Part shown: positions 26,055-34,950 of the stretch, one piece after another
Layout: each line of letters begins with the position of its first letter
Numbering within the stretch: the stretch's first letter is position 1
Made by a program: the position numbers and the translations under genes
The notes under the pieces: generated by a model
Database searches by the model: none
Told to the model about the DNA's origin: nothing
The model's input: the letters and a program-made list of their open reading frames with translations, nothing else
Assembly (NCBI RefSeq): GCF_002929705.1
Contig: NZ_PJIN01000001.1
Coordinates: 1-64,000, forward strand
From: Arthrobacter sp. N199823
GTDB taxonomy: Bacteria; Actinomycetota; Actinomycetes; Actinomycetales; Micrococcaceae
Length of the DNA: 64,000 nucleotides
Reading direction: 5' to 3'

Positions 26055-27010
26055 CCGTCTCCCAGACATCCCTCGGCTCACATGAGCCAGTTCTTGAGGT
26101 CAAAGATCTCACCGTGAAGTACATCGGCGACACCCGCTCCACCACCGCCGTGGACCGCGTCTCCTTCAGCATCGGCGCCGGCGAAATTTTTGGCCTGGCC
26201 GGTGAATCCGGTTGTGGTAAGTCGACCATTGCCAACTCGATCATGCGGCTACTCAAGGACCCGGCGAAGATTGCCGGCGGCAGCATCCGCTTCGGCGGCA
26301 AAGACGTCCTTGCCATGAGCACCGAAGAGCTCCGGCGCTTCCGCTGGCAAGACGTGGCAATGGTTTTCCAGTCCGCCATGAATTCGCTCAACCCGGTGCT
26401 GACCATTGGTGAGCAGATCACTGATATCTACTCGACCCACGCCGGCTACTCCCGCAAAGAATCCCTGCACCGTGCGGGCCAGCTGCTCGAACTCGTGAGG
26501 ATCAACCCCTCTCGTCTGAAATCCTATCCGCACCAACTTTCAGGCGGCATGCGCCAGCGTGCAGTCATCGCCATGGCCGTTGCTCTCAAGCCGTCGCTGC
26601 TTATTTTGGATGAACCTACCACGGCACTTGACGTGGTGGTGCAGCAGGAAATCATGGCACAGATCAAAGAACTTCAGCGTGAACTGGGTTTCTCGGTCCT
26701 GTTCATCACACACGATATGTCCTTGATGGTGGAGCTATCCCACCGCATGGGTGTGATGTACGGGGGCCGGATCGTGGAAACGGCCAAGGCATCTGAAATC
26801 CACACCAACCCGCAACATCCCTACACTCAAGCGCTCATGGGCGCTTTCCCTCCCCTGACCGGTCCGAGAGTTCCCCTGACTGGCCTGGCCGAGGGAGTGA
26901 AATTCCGCAACATCCTAGATCTTACCGAAGTGTTCCCCGGTCATTTTGTGGCCCCCTCCGGAGACTCTCCGGAGATCACCCCAGCCGTCCTTGAAGGAGC
27001 TGCACAATGA
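26051..27010 (+). CDS. Opp/Dpp-type ABC ATPase (DppD type)
   Basis: 319-residue ATPase. Walker A is GESGCGKST, the signature LSGGMRQR, and Walker [13 protein letters not shown] with the switch His in FITHDMSL. It energises the importer together with the next ATPase. The C-terminal region after [15 protein letters not shown] lacks the Cys-rich end that DppD/DppF proteins often carry. Overlaps both neighbours by 4 bp, so it is part of one tightly coupled operon. Confidence 0.92.
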   Translation: MTVSQTSLGSHEPVLEVKDLTVKYIGDTRSTTAVDRVSFSIGAGEIFGLAGESGCGKSTIANSIMRLLKDPAKIAGGSIRFGGKDVLAMSTEELRRFRWQDVAMVFQSAMNSLNPVLTIGEQITDIYSTHAGYSRKESLHRAGQLLELVRINPSRLKSYPHQLSGGMRQRAVIAMAVALKPSLLILDEPTTALDVVVQQEIMAQIKELQRELGFSVLFITHDMSLMVELSHRMGVMYGGRIVETAKASEIHTNPQHPYTQALMGAFPPLTGPRVPLTGLAEGVKFRNILDLTEVFPGHFVAPSGDSPEITPAVLEGAAQ

Positions 27011-28092
27011 GTCACTCAGCAATGCCTACCTCAACTCGGCCCACAGATGACACCCCGGCACTTGAAATCCGTGGCTTGGGCAAGCAGTTCCCCCTGGGTG
27101 GACTGTTCTCCAGGGAATCGGTCCGTGCTCTGCACGGCGTTGATTTGTCCTTGGGCCGTGGTGAGATTGTGGCCCTCGTAGGCGAGTCAGGTTCCGGCAA
27201 AAGCACCCTGGCGCGCTGTGTTGCCCGCTTGGAGCGACCCACCACCGGAGAGATCCTGTTGGACGGAGTTGACGTTCTCAAACGCGATCGCTTCCAGGCG
27301 TCCCGGGCATTCCGTGCCCAGGTTCAAATGGTGTTCCAGGACCCCTTTGGCTCCTTGAACCCAGCTCATCGCATTGAGCACTTCTTGCGCCGCTCCTTGA
27401 CGATCCACGGCAAAACCGGTGGCTCCGAGAAGGAAACCCAGAGACGCCTCGAAGAACTCATCACCACGGTTGGCCTGCAGCCGGACATGCTCAACTCCTA
27501 CCCGCACGAGCTCTCCGGCGGGCAGCGTCAACGCGTTGCTATTGCCCGGGCGCTCGCGGTGGAACCGGAAGTAATTCTGGCTGACGAGCCCACCTCCATG
27601 CTGGATGTTTCGGTGCGGATCGGTGTGCTGAACCTGATGCGTAAACTGCGCGATGACAAGGGCATCTCGATGCTCTACATCACCCACGACCTCGCCTCCG
27701 CCCGTTATTTGGCTGACCGAATTGCAGTGATGTTTGCCGGGGAAATTGTTGAACAGGGCGAGTCGCTGGATCTTTTGGCCAACCCGGCCCACCCATACAC
27801 CCAACTTTTGGTCTCGGCGGTGCCGGATCCGGCCCGTGCAGGCTCCTATGATCCTGTGCGCCGTGCAGAACTGCGCCAAGCAGTGATGGCGTCTACCTCG
27901 TGTGCTTTCGAAGGCGATCCGAACCAGGCCTGCTCTTCCGAAGAGTCCGTCCGCCATCAAGTGGGTGATCCGGAGAACCGGCACTGGGTGCGCTGTCACC
28001 TGTACCGTCCGTGGGCTGGCGCCGGGGGACACGCATTGGCAGGCGAACCGGCACTGCCCGCCGACGACTCTGAAATGAAGGTTTCCGCATGA
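27007..28092 (+). CDS. Opp/Dpp-type ABC ATPase (DppF type)
   Basis: 361-residue ATPase. Walker A is GESGSGKST, the signature ELSGGQRQR, and Walker B VILADEPTSMLD with YITHDLA. The C-terminal end (NPAHPYTQLLVSAVPDP, then a Cys-containing tail ending RCHLYRPW) fits DppF proteins. It forms a heterodimer with the previous ATPase. The start overlaps the previous stop and its stop overlaps the start of the GH32 gene, coupling import to hydrolysis. Confidence 0.92.
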   Translation: MSHSAMPTSTRPTDDTPALEIRGLGKQFPLGGLFSRESVRALHGVDLSLGRGEIVALVGESGSGKSTLARCVARLERPTTGEILLDGVDVLKRDRFQASRAFRAQVQMVFQDPFGSLNPAHRIEHFLRRSLTIHGKTGGSEKETQRRLEELITTVGLQPDMLNSYPHELSGGQRQRVAIARALAVEPEVILADEPTSMLDVSVRIGVLNLMRKLRDDKGISMLYITHDLASARYLADRIAVMFAGEIVEQGESLDLLANPAHPYTQLLVSAVPDPARAGSYDPVRRAELRQAVMASTSCAFEGDPNQACSSEESVRHQVGDPENRHWVRCHLYRPWAGAGGHALAGEPALPADDSEMKVSA

Positions 28093-29645
28093 CCGTAATT
28101 GCCCACCCGCTCGCTACCGTTCCGCAGGGTGAACTGATTGCACGGGCGGAGGCTGACCCGCTTCGACCGCGCTTTCACTTTGTTTCCCCCGCGGGCTGGC
28201 TCAACGATCCCAACGGCGTCAGCCAGTGGAATGGTACGTACCACCTCTTTTACCAGTACAACCCTGAGGGTGCTTTCCATCACCAGATCCAGTGGGGGCA
28301 CGCCATCAGCACAGACCTGGTGACGTGGAAGGACGTCCCGGTAGCTTTGGAACCGTCCGCGGGTCCGGACGCCGAGGGCTGCTGGTCAGGTGTTCTAGTG
28401 AACGACGGCGGGACACCCACCTTGGTGTATTCAGGACGCCTCGGCGAACACGAACTGCCCTGTGTTGCTGTGGGTACCCCGGACCTATTGAACTGGACCA
28501 AAATTCCAGAGAATCCGGTTATTGCCGGACCTCCCGCCGGCGTTGAGGTCACTGCCTACCGCGATCACTGCGTGTGGCGTGAGGGCACCAAGTGGCGCCA
28601 GCTAATTGGGTCCGGTATTCGCGAAAGGGGCGGAACTGCGTTCCTTTACGAGTCTGATGACTTGCGTTCTTGGGACTACATTGGACCCTTGTTCATTGGC
28701 GATGCCTCACACGGTGACCCCGCTGACACAGATTGGACCGGGACCATGTGGGAGTGTGTGGACTTGTTCCGCGCCGGTGGCGGATCATTGGGTACTGCTG
28801 CCGAGGAGGGCTCACCGGACGTGTTGGTTTTCTCAGCATGGGACAACGGCGACACTCGCCACTCGCTCTACTGGACAGGCCGCTACGCCGGAGACAGTTT
28901 TGAGCCAGCAGCGCTGCACCGTTTGGACTACGGTGGACGCTTCTTCTACGCGCCCCAATCCTTCCAGGACGAGTCCGGGCGCCGGGTGATGTTTGGTTGG
29001 ATGCAAGAAGGCCGCAGCGATGAGGCGATGGTGGAAGCTGGCTGGTCCGGCGTGATGAGCTTGCCCCGGACAGTGACTGTAGCGAAGGATGGTTCGCTGT
29101 GCTTCGCTCCGGTTCCGGAAGTCGAGCAATTGCGCCGGGATCACCGCAGTGTGGTCGCTCAGGTTTTAACTGACGCTTCGTTTCTTCTGGACGGCGAGTT
29201 CTCCGGTAACCAACTCGATCTGGAATTGGATCTTCAACTCCAGACCGGTGCCGTGTTCAAGCTCGGAATTCTCGCCTCTGCCGAGCTGAATGATTCTGGG
29301 CGCGCTCAAGAAGAAACCATTATCGAGCTCAGCTGCAGCACCGACGGATCGGCTGCAGGAACCCTGCGTCTGGACCGCACCCGTAGCAGCCTCGATTCCG
29401 AGGTTGATGTAGAGGACAAGTTCGGACCGGTTTCCATGCCGGAGGGACGAGTTCACTTGCGTGTCATTGTGGACAGGTCTGCAGCGGAAATATTCGCCAA
29501 CGGCGTTGCCCTGACCGGCCGCATCTATCCCACCCTGGGCGGCAAATCCGTCACCCTCACCGCCGAAGGCACAACCGAATTGGTGCGCTTTGACGCATGG
29601 GACATGGCTGATTCACAGCAAGAATCCCGAACGCTCTTCCCCTAG
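28089..29645 (+). CDS. Glycoside hydrolase family 32 beta-fructosidase
   Basis: 518-residue enzyme cleaving fructose from sucrose, kestoses or inulin/levan oligomers. The nucleophile Asp40 is in WLNDPNG; the second motif is YRDH (residues 157-160, where RDP is usual); the acid/base Glu222 is in WECVD. The C-terminal beta-sandwich begins near residue 350. There is no signal peptide, so hydrolysis is cytoplasmic, after import by the transporter whose last gene overlaps it by 4 bp. It could equally be called sucrose-6-phosphate hydrolase, but no PTS gene is nearby. Confidence 0.92.
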   Translation: MTVIAHPLATVPQGELIARAEADPLRPRFHFVSPAGWLNDPNGVSQWNGTYHLFYQYNPEGAFHHQIQWGHAISTDLVTWKDVPVALEPSAGPDAEGCWSGVLVNDGGTPTLVYSGRLGEHELPCVAVGTPDLLNWTKIPENPVIAGPPAGVEVTAYRDHCVWREGTKWRQLIGSGIRERGGTAFLYESDDLRSWDYIGPLFIGDASHGDPADTDWTGTMWECVDLFRAGGGSLGTAAEEGSPDVLVFSAWDNGDTRHSLYWTGRYAGDSFEPAALHRLDYGGRFFYAPQSFQDESGRRVMFGWMQEGRSDEAMVEAGWSGVMSLPRTVTVAKDGSLCFAPVPEVEQLRRDHRSVVAQVLTDASFLLDGEFSGNQLDLELDLQLQTGAVFKLGILASAELNDSGRAQEETIIELSCSTDGSAAGTLRLDRTRSSLDSEVDVEDKFGPVSMPEGRVHLRVIVDRSAAEIFANGVALTGRIYPTLGGKSVTLTAEGTTELVRFDAWDMADSQQESRTLFP

Positions 29646-29664
29646 ACCGGGGCGTTACCTCCGG

Positions 29665-29697
29665 TGAGGGCGCTGTTTCGCAGAAGCCGCGCCCTCA
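29665..29697. terminator. Hairpin after the GH32 gene
   Basis: TGAGGGCGC and GCGCCCTCA form a perfect nine-pair stem around a 15-base loop, 20 bp after the GH32 stop. No T-run follows, so it may attenuate rather than stop transcription. Confidence 0.5.
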
Positions 29698-29788
29698 TCA
29701 GACCATCGAACTATCCACTGCCGTCACCGCTCCCTCCTGAACAACCTGACACGCAAGAAGTTCGGCGTCCTGCATGAGATCCCACCAT

Positions 29789-29821
29789 TGCGGCGGATCC
29801 CTATTCCGGGGCTCCGCCGCA
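29789..29821. other. Second intercistronic hairpin
   Basis: TGCGGCGGA and TCCGCCGCA form a nine-pair stem about 75 bp before the fructokinase start. With the hairpin at 29665 it may lower fructokinase expression relative to the operon, or mark its separate transcription. Confidence 0.4.
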
Positions 29822-29894
29822 GCTATCCCTCACAACCACCGGCGGACCATGAATTCGACCTCCGCCCGCTGACCGCAACGTGAAAGTACCTACG

Positions 29895-30818
29895 ATGAAT
29901 CCTTCTGCCGCCGCTTCCGACGCTTTCGACGTAATTGTGCTCGGTGAAGCGCTAATCGACGTAGTTCATGCCAATGGTGTTGTCTCCGAACATCCTGGCG
30001 GGTCACCCGCAAATGTAGCCTTTGGTCTCGCCCGGCTGGGAATGTCCACCGGATTCCTCACTGCCATCGGCAACGACGCTCGCGGTGCCGCTATCCAGGC
30101 CCACCTCGCGGGCGCTGGCGTCACGCTTTTGCCCGGCTCTCGGTCCATGGACACCACATCAACAGCCACAGCAACACTGGCCGACGACGGATCTGCCAGT
30201 TACGCTTTTGACCTCACCTGGGACTTGGACTCGGCTGCGCTCGCATACCAGCCCAGGCTTCTTCATACTGGATCGATTGCGAGTTTTCTCGCCCCCGGAG
30301 CCGCGGATGTAAAGGCCATACTGCAAACTTGCGCTGGAACCAGCACCGTCACCTACGACCCGAACATTCGGGCGGATCTGCTCGGTAGCCACCACGAAGC
30401 CCTCTCCATTTTCGAAGAACTCGTACCCCTCACAAACGTTGTCAAACTCAGCGATGAGGACGCGGCATGGCTCTACCCTGGTAAGACACCGGAAGAAGCC
30501 GGACAGCACATACTCGCGCTCGGTGCCGATCTGGCAGCAGTTACGCTCGGATCCAAGGGTTCGCTGTTGATGACTCCGGACTCTGGCGTCATCGTCCCAG
30601 CGGTACGGTCGGTTGTTGCCGATACCATAGGGGCCGGTGATTCCTACATGGCCGCACTGATCTTCGGACTACTCACCAATAGCGCCGATGACTGGACACC
30701 TAGCGTTCTGGAATCACTCGGTCGAACGGCGACCAAGGCAGCTGCCATCACCGTCCGACGCCCGGGAGCCAACCCTCCCTCTCTAACAGAACTACACGTT
30801 GGCCTTACCGAGTTGTAA
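29895..30818 (+). CDS. Fructokinase (PfkB family)
   Basis: 307-residue sugar kinase. It shows the N-terminal GEALIDVV, the PGGSPANVAFGLARLG motif of PfkB signature 1, and near the end signature 2 DTIGAGDSYMAAL with the catalytic Asp. It would phosphorylate fructose released by the GH32 enzyme. The start is either ATG 29895 or GTG 29880; I prefer 29895, with GAAAG eight bases before it. Distance to the GH32 gene is 249 bp, so it may have its own promoter. Ribokinase-type specificity is possible but less likely here. Confidence 0.85.
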   Translation: MNPSAAASDAFDVIVLGEALIDVVHANGVVSEHPGGSPANVAFGLARLGMSTGFLTAIGNDARGAAIQAHLAGAGVTLLPGSRSMDTTSTATATLADDGSASYAFDLTWDLDSAALAYQPRLLHTGSIASFLAPGAADVKAILQTCAGTSTVTYDPNIRADLLGSHHEALSIFEELVPLTNVVKLSDEDAAWLYPGKTPEEAGQHILALGADLAAVTLGSKGSLLMTPDSGVIVPAVRSVVADTIGAGDSYMAALIFGLLTNSADDWTPSVLESLGRTATKAAAITVRRPGANPPSLTELHVGLTEL

Positions 30819-30906
30819 CAGCCACCGGTCGTCCTGAGATCCATGTCAGGATCCTTCGGGACAGTTATTACCCGTCGATACCGGGCCGTCGAGGACTAGG
30901 AAATCA

Positions 30907-31509
30907 GTCGACTGGGTCAAGCGAACTGCCTGACTCGTCTACAACGAGAGAGGACCGGTTTGACGCGGAGCCAAGTGCGCCCTCCATGGTGCGCAGCGCT
31001 GGAAGCCGTTTCTTCCAGGCCCGGTAGGTTCGTGCGGCGACCTGCACGCCCTGCGCTCGCAGGACAGTGCAGATCGACTCGACCGCGTAACCAATAACGC
31101 GCATTTCATCGATAAAGCGGCAAATCAGCGGCGGCGAGGGCCGAGTTCCCTCGCGAAGAAAATCGACGCCTGCTTCAGGATCTCGTTGGACTCTTCTCTG
31201 TCTCGCACCTCGGCCCGCAGCCGCTTGATCTACTCCAGCTCGCTACTGCTCGGACCCTCCTTCACACCAGCATTAACCTGGGTCTGGATCACCCAGCGGC
31301 GTCGACAGTAACGACTCAGTGCCAATGCCGAGCTTCGGAGCCACCACTTTGCAAGCAGCATTCACAGATGGATACTCCGGCAATCGATACAGCACCATAC
31401 GTACTGCACGGTCGCGGACTTCAGGGGAAAATTCTTGGGCATACTCACTATCTTTTTCAAAAAAGACAGCGGCATCAAAGCCGGTACGGTTCAGGGTGCC
31501 TTCGAGCAA
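30907..31509 (-). pseudogene. IS3-family transposase remnant
   Basis: On the minus strand, OrfA-like sequence (SPEVRDRAVRMVLYRLPEYP, then VAPKLGIGTESL) begins at 31509, shifts frame to RRWVIQTQVNAGVKEG, meets a TAG in the ELE-IKRLRAEV segment and ends as NEILKQASIFFARELG. The start of OrfB (IDEMRVIGYAVESIC and QVAARTYRAWK) follows and is cut off near 30907. The DDE domain and the right half are missing, so the element cannot move. Confidence 0.75.
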
Positions 31510-31523
31510 AGTTGGACGATCGG

Positions 31524-31542
31524 AAAGGTAAGGCTAACCTTA
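31524..31542. promoter_or_regulatory. DtxR/IdeR-like iron box
   Basis: AAAGGTAAGGCTAACCTTA agrees with the 19-bp iron-box consensus TWAGGTTAGSCTWACCTWA at 17 of 19 positions. It lies 58 bp upstream of the next importer gene, where a repressor would cover the promoter. This suggests that the importer is made only when iron is scarce. Confidence 0.65.
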
Positions 31543-31600
31543 TGAGCTGTAAGGTTTGGCTCAATCGGGTCACTATCGGCACCCAACAACAGGTGGTTTT

Positions 31601-33148
31601 GTGTTTTTCAAGCGTCGTTCAGCAGCCGCGGTGGCCCTAGTATCGCTTCTGGCTCTCACAGGGTGTGGCCTCAACGGAGGAGCCACCACATCTGCCCTCA
31701 CCCCGGATCTGAACCAGAGAATCGTCGTGGACAATTTCCGGGCGCCTGTGGCCAATTGGGCCTTGGAGTCTGACGCTGCCTACATCCTGTCATTGTCAGG
31801 CTGTTTGGAAACCCTGACCAAGTTCGACCAAGCCCAAGGCAAAGTGACATCCTCCCTGGCCACGGACTGGAAGCAGACCTCTCCGTTGACCTGGGATTTC
31901 ACTATCCGTGACGGAGTGAAGTTCCAAGACGGAACAATCCTCACTGCGGACGCGGTCGCGGCGTCCCTTCAGTCAGTGTTGGCGGCTAAAGTTCCCGCCC
32001 GCGCCTTCAACCCGGACGTCGTCAGCGATGTGGCCGCGGTGGATGCACGCACCGTCCGAATCACCACCCCCTCCGATAGCCCCTTGATCCCCTATCGACT
32101 GGCGAGCGTGAATACAGGCATCCTGGCACCCGCAGCCTACAAAGACGGCACGATCGACCCCTTCGGTCACTGCACTGGCCCCTTCACACCAGTCTCGGAG
32201 AAGCCTAAGCAGTCCCTCACACTTGACCGCAACGAGAACTATTGGGGCGGGAAGGTCCAACTGGCCGGCGCAGAGGTCCGTTTCATTACGAATGGCGCCA
32301 CCCGTGCCACCCAGGTCCAGACAGGTGAATCGGATATCTCCCTCTCGATCCCCGTCGCCAGCCTGTCCACACTGGAAGGCGACAACAATGTCTCCGTCCT
32401 CAAAGCCGATTCCCCCAGAACTGCCACCTTGTACATGAATAATGGCAAGGCGCCTTTTGACAAGGTCGAATTCCGCAAGGCGATCCGCTCGGCGCTCGAT
32501 CTGGAATCCCTGGCAAATAGTATCTATGAGGGTGCGGCGCTGCCGGCAGTCGGCCCCTTCGCTGCGTCTGAACCGTGGGCATCACCAGAGACCGCAGCCC
32601 CGAAGCAGAATTTGAATGAGGCTAAGAAGCTGCTATCGGCGGCCGGATACACTGCCACGCAGCCGCTAAAAATCGTCGCGATCGTGGAGCGTGCCGAGTT
32701 TGGTGATGTGGCGGCCGTGATCCAGCAGGATCTGGCGAAAATTGGTGTCCCGATCACCATTGAGACCAAGGAATACGCCTCAGTTGAGCCGGATCTACTT
32801 GCAGGTAACTACGACATGGTGCTCAGCCAGCGCAACCGCCTGATCGACATCGCCGATCCGATCGGTTTTCTGACGGCCGACTACACCTGCAAGGGAAGCT
32901 ACAACCTCAGCCATTTCTGCGACGCCGACTACGACAAGCTTATTGAACAAGCCGCCAAGACTACCGACGCCAAGGAACGCTACAAGCTGTATGCAAACGC
33001 TGGCAGAATCCTTCAGGACCAGGCCGTCAATGTATGGCTCGTCAATGAACAGGCCATCGACGCCGTCCGCACAGATGTCCAGAACCATGTCCAGGACCCT
33101 TTGTCCCGCTATGTCTTGACAGCCAAGACCAGCAAGTCAGGTTCATAG
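31601..33148 (+). CDS. Opp-type solute-binding lipoprotein of an iron-box-controlled importer
   Basis: 515-residue family-5 binding protein with a lipoprotein signal, lipobox LALTGC (Cys22). It has the patterns LATDWKQTSPLTWDFTIRDG and VKFQDGTILTADAV, then AIRSALDLESLA. The GTG at 31601, after AGGTGG, gives a clean signal peptide; a frame from 31556 adds a non-conserved lead. The ligand is not known: the iron box at 31524 suggests a metal chelate, haem or a metallophore rather than a peptide. First gene of a four-gene operon. Confidence 0.85.
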   Translation: MFFKRRSAAAVALVSLLALTGCGLNGGATTSALTPDLNQRIVVDNFRAPVANWALESDAAYILSLSGCLETLTKFDQAQGKVTSSLATDWKQTSPLTWDFTIRDGVKFQDGTILTADAVAASLQSVLAAKVPARAFNPDVVSDVAAVDARTVRITTPSDSPLIPYRLASVNTGILAPAAYKDGTIDPFGHCTGPFTPVSEKPKQSLTLDRNENYWGGKVQLAGAEVRFITNGATRATQVQTGESDISLSIPVASLSTLEGDNNVSVLKADSPRTATLYMNNGKAPFDKVEFRKAIRSALDLESLANSIYEGAALPAVGPFAASEPWASPETAAPKQNLNEAKKLLSAAGYTATQPLKIVAIVERAEFGDVAAVIQQDLAKIGVPITIETKEYASVEPDLLAGNYDMVLSQRNRLIDIADPIGFLTADYTCKGSYNLSHFCDADYDKLIEQAAKTTDAKERYKLYANAGRILQDQAVNVWLVNEQAIDAVRTDVQNHVQDPLSRYVLTAKTSKSGS

Positions 33149-33176
33149 GACCATGACCTTCAAGTACGCCGGCTAG

Positions 33177-34118
33177 ATGATTGCTTTTCTTGCCAAGAGA
33201 ACGGTGGCACTGGTGGCCACCGTTCTTCTTGCGTCCTTCGCTGTCTTTCTGATTCCTTACGCGACCCCCGGAGATCCGGCTCGGAAGATCATCCGCTCCC
33301 GGGTCGCCGGTGATGCCATCGATGAGTCAGCCATCTCCTCGCTGACCACTGAACTTGGGCTGCATGACCCTCTATTCGTGCAGTTCCACAGATGGTTGGG
33401 CCGTTTCCTGTCCGGGGACATGGGGCTGTCCTATTCCAGCCAGACACCAGTGGTGGAGCAGGTTCTTCCCGCTCTAGGCATCACTCTGACCTTGGTTGTG
33501 GCTGCATTGGGTGTTGCGGTGCTGGTGTCCCTGATCCTGGGCATCACATCCGGACTCCATGAAGGCCGCCGCACGGACCGAGTGATCACTACTGTAACTC
33601 AGGCCTTGATCGCAATACCGGAGTACTGGCTGGCACCTATGTTGGTTCTCATATTCGCTGTCAAACTCACCCTCCTACCCTCGGCCGGGTGGGTGAGTGG
33701 CGCCTCGCTGGTGCTACCGGTCGCCGTACTTGCTGCGCGCCCGAGTAGCTACTTCACATCGGCAGTGCGCTCGGGCATGATTGAAGCTCTCGACGCCGAA
33801 CACGTGACTGCCGCGCGTAGCCGGGGCCTGAGCTATCCAAGGACGATCATGCGGCATGTCATCCCCAATGGGCTACTGCCATTGGCCACCCTGCTGGCAG
33901 TTTGGTTCGCCGGTTTGCTAGGTGGCTCGGTGATCGTGGAAGTAATCTTCTCAATACCAGGCATGGGCAGGCTGCTTTACGACGCTGTCCTAAACAATGA
34001 CATTCCCGTCGCTCAAGGCAGCGTTGTTCTCGTGGTGGCATTGGCCGTTGCAATTACCACCATGGCGGACCTCGTCCATAGAACACTGAACCCACTTTTG
34101 GGAGACAACCGTGCTTAA
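33177..34118 (+). CDS. Opp/Nik-type ABC permease, first subunit
   Basis: 313-residue DppB/NikB-type permease. The N-terminal helix (TVALVATVLLASFAVFLI) is followed by PGDPA, and the GLSYSSQTPV and EAA-loop (EHVTAARSRGLSYPRTI) motifs and GMGRLLYDAV are present. ATG start; the ribosome site is weak. It lies 28 bp after the binding-protein gene and overlaps the next permease by 8 bp. Confidence 0.88.
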   Translation: MIAFLAKRTVALVATVLLASFAVFLIPYATPGDPARKIIRSRVAGDAIDESAISSLTTELGLHDPLFVQFHRWLGRFLSGDMGLSYSSQTPVVEQVLPALGITLTLVVAALGVAVLVSLILGITSGLHEGRRTDRVITTVTQALIAIPEYWLAPMLVLIFAVKLTLLPSAGWVSGASLVLPVAVLAARPSSYFTSAVRSGMIEALDAEHVTAARSRGLSYPRTIMRHVIPNGLLPLATLLAVWFAGLLGGSVIVEVIFSIPGMGRLLYDAVLNNDIPVAQGSVVLVVALAVAITTMADLVHRTLNPLLGDNRA

Positions 34119-34950
34119 ACGACCGTTGGCGACCAGGGCTGCAGTCTGGGTTCTGGTGGTGATTGTGGCAGCCGTGGCATTGGCTCCCTGGTTTGGCCTC
34201 CGCGACCCCGCCGAACCAAATCTTGGAATGAGATTCTCCTCTCCGAGTCCTGCGTTCTGGCTCGGGACGGACCATCTTGGCCGGGATACGCTCAGTCGTT
34301 TGCTCGACGGCGGCCGGTTCTCTCTGTCGATCGCCGCCGTAGCGACGGTACTAACGGGACTCGTCGGCACCGCCATCGGCGTGCTTAGTGCCCGCCGCGG
34401 CGGCTGGGTGGACGAATTCTTTACAAGAACGAATGATGTTTTGTTGGCCCTGCCGGAAATGGTGATTGCGTTGTTCATCGTCGCCGCGGCAGGTCCAGGT
34501 ACACACTCGCTGTTGCTTGCACTGACGGTGACTGGTTGGACGCCGTTCGCACGGCTCGCCCGGACTCTGACCTACGAAATCTCAGGGCAAGGCTTCCTGA
34601 AAGCGGCACGCGTGGTGGGCTGCTCTCCCCAGTTCATCATCTTCAGGCACATCCTTCCGCATCTCTCCGGCCCCCTTATTGGCCAGGCCACCTTAAGATT
34701 TGGCCAGTTACTGATCAGCGTCGGGGCCTTGTCCTACCTGGGGCTAGGCGTGCAGCCGCCACAATCGGATTGGGGAGCCATGCTCGCTGCAGCACAACCA
34801 CACGCAGAGCGCGCTCCGCTGGCGATACTTGTACCGGGACTGGCAATCTTCATCGTGGCACTCTGCGTGACGCTAATCGGCCAACGAATCACGGAACTGG
34901 CAGGCAACCGCGCAATAACGGCGCCAAGGACGAAAGAAGCGCATGCCTGA
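34111..34950 (+). CDS. Opp/Nik-type ABC permease, second subunit
   Basis: 279-residue DppC/NikC-type permease. FWLGTDHLGRDTLSRLL is the family signature, the EAA loop is FLKAARVVGCSPQFIIFRHI, and LSYLGLGVQPPQSDWG is near the end. It is short at the N-terminus, with only one helix before the signature, as usual for this group. Overlaps the ATPase gene by 8 bp. Confidence 0.9.
   Translation: MLKRPLATRAAVWVLVVIVAAVALAPWFGLRDPAEPNLGMRFSSPSPAFWLGTDHLGRDTLSRLLDGGRFSLSIAAVATVLTGLVGTAIGVLSARRGGWVDEFFTRTNDVLLALPEMVIALFIVAAAGPGTHSLLLALTVTGWTPFARLARTLTYEISGQGFLKAARVVGCSPQFIIFRHILPHLSGPLIGQATLRFGQLLISVGALSYLGLGVQPPQSDWGAMLAAAQPHAERAPLAILVPGLAIFIVALCVTLIGQRITELAGNRAITAPRTKEAHA

Noticed and set aside
30819-30906. 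Terminator after fructokinase
   Set aside because: Only a weak TCCTGA/TCAGGA pairing and no T-run; not strong enough to list.
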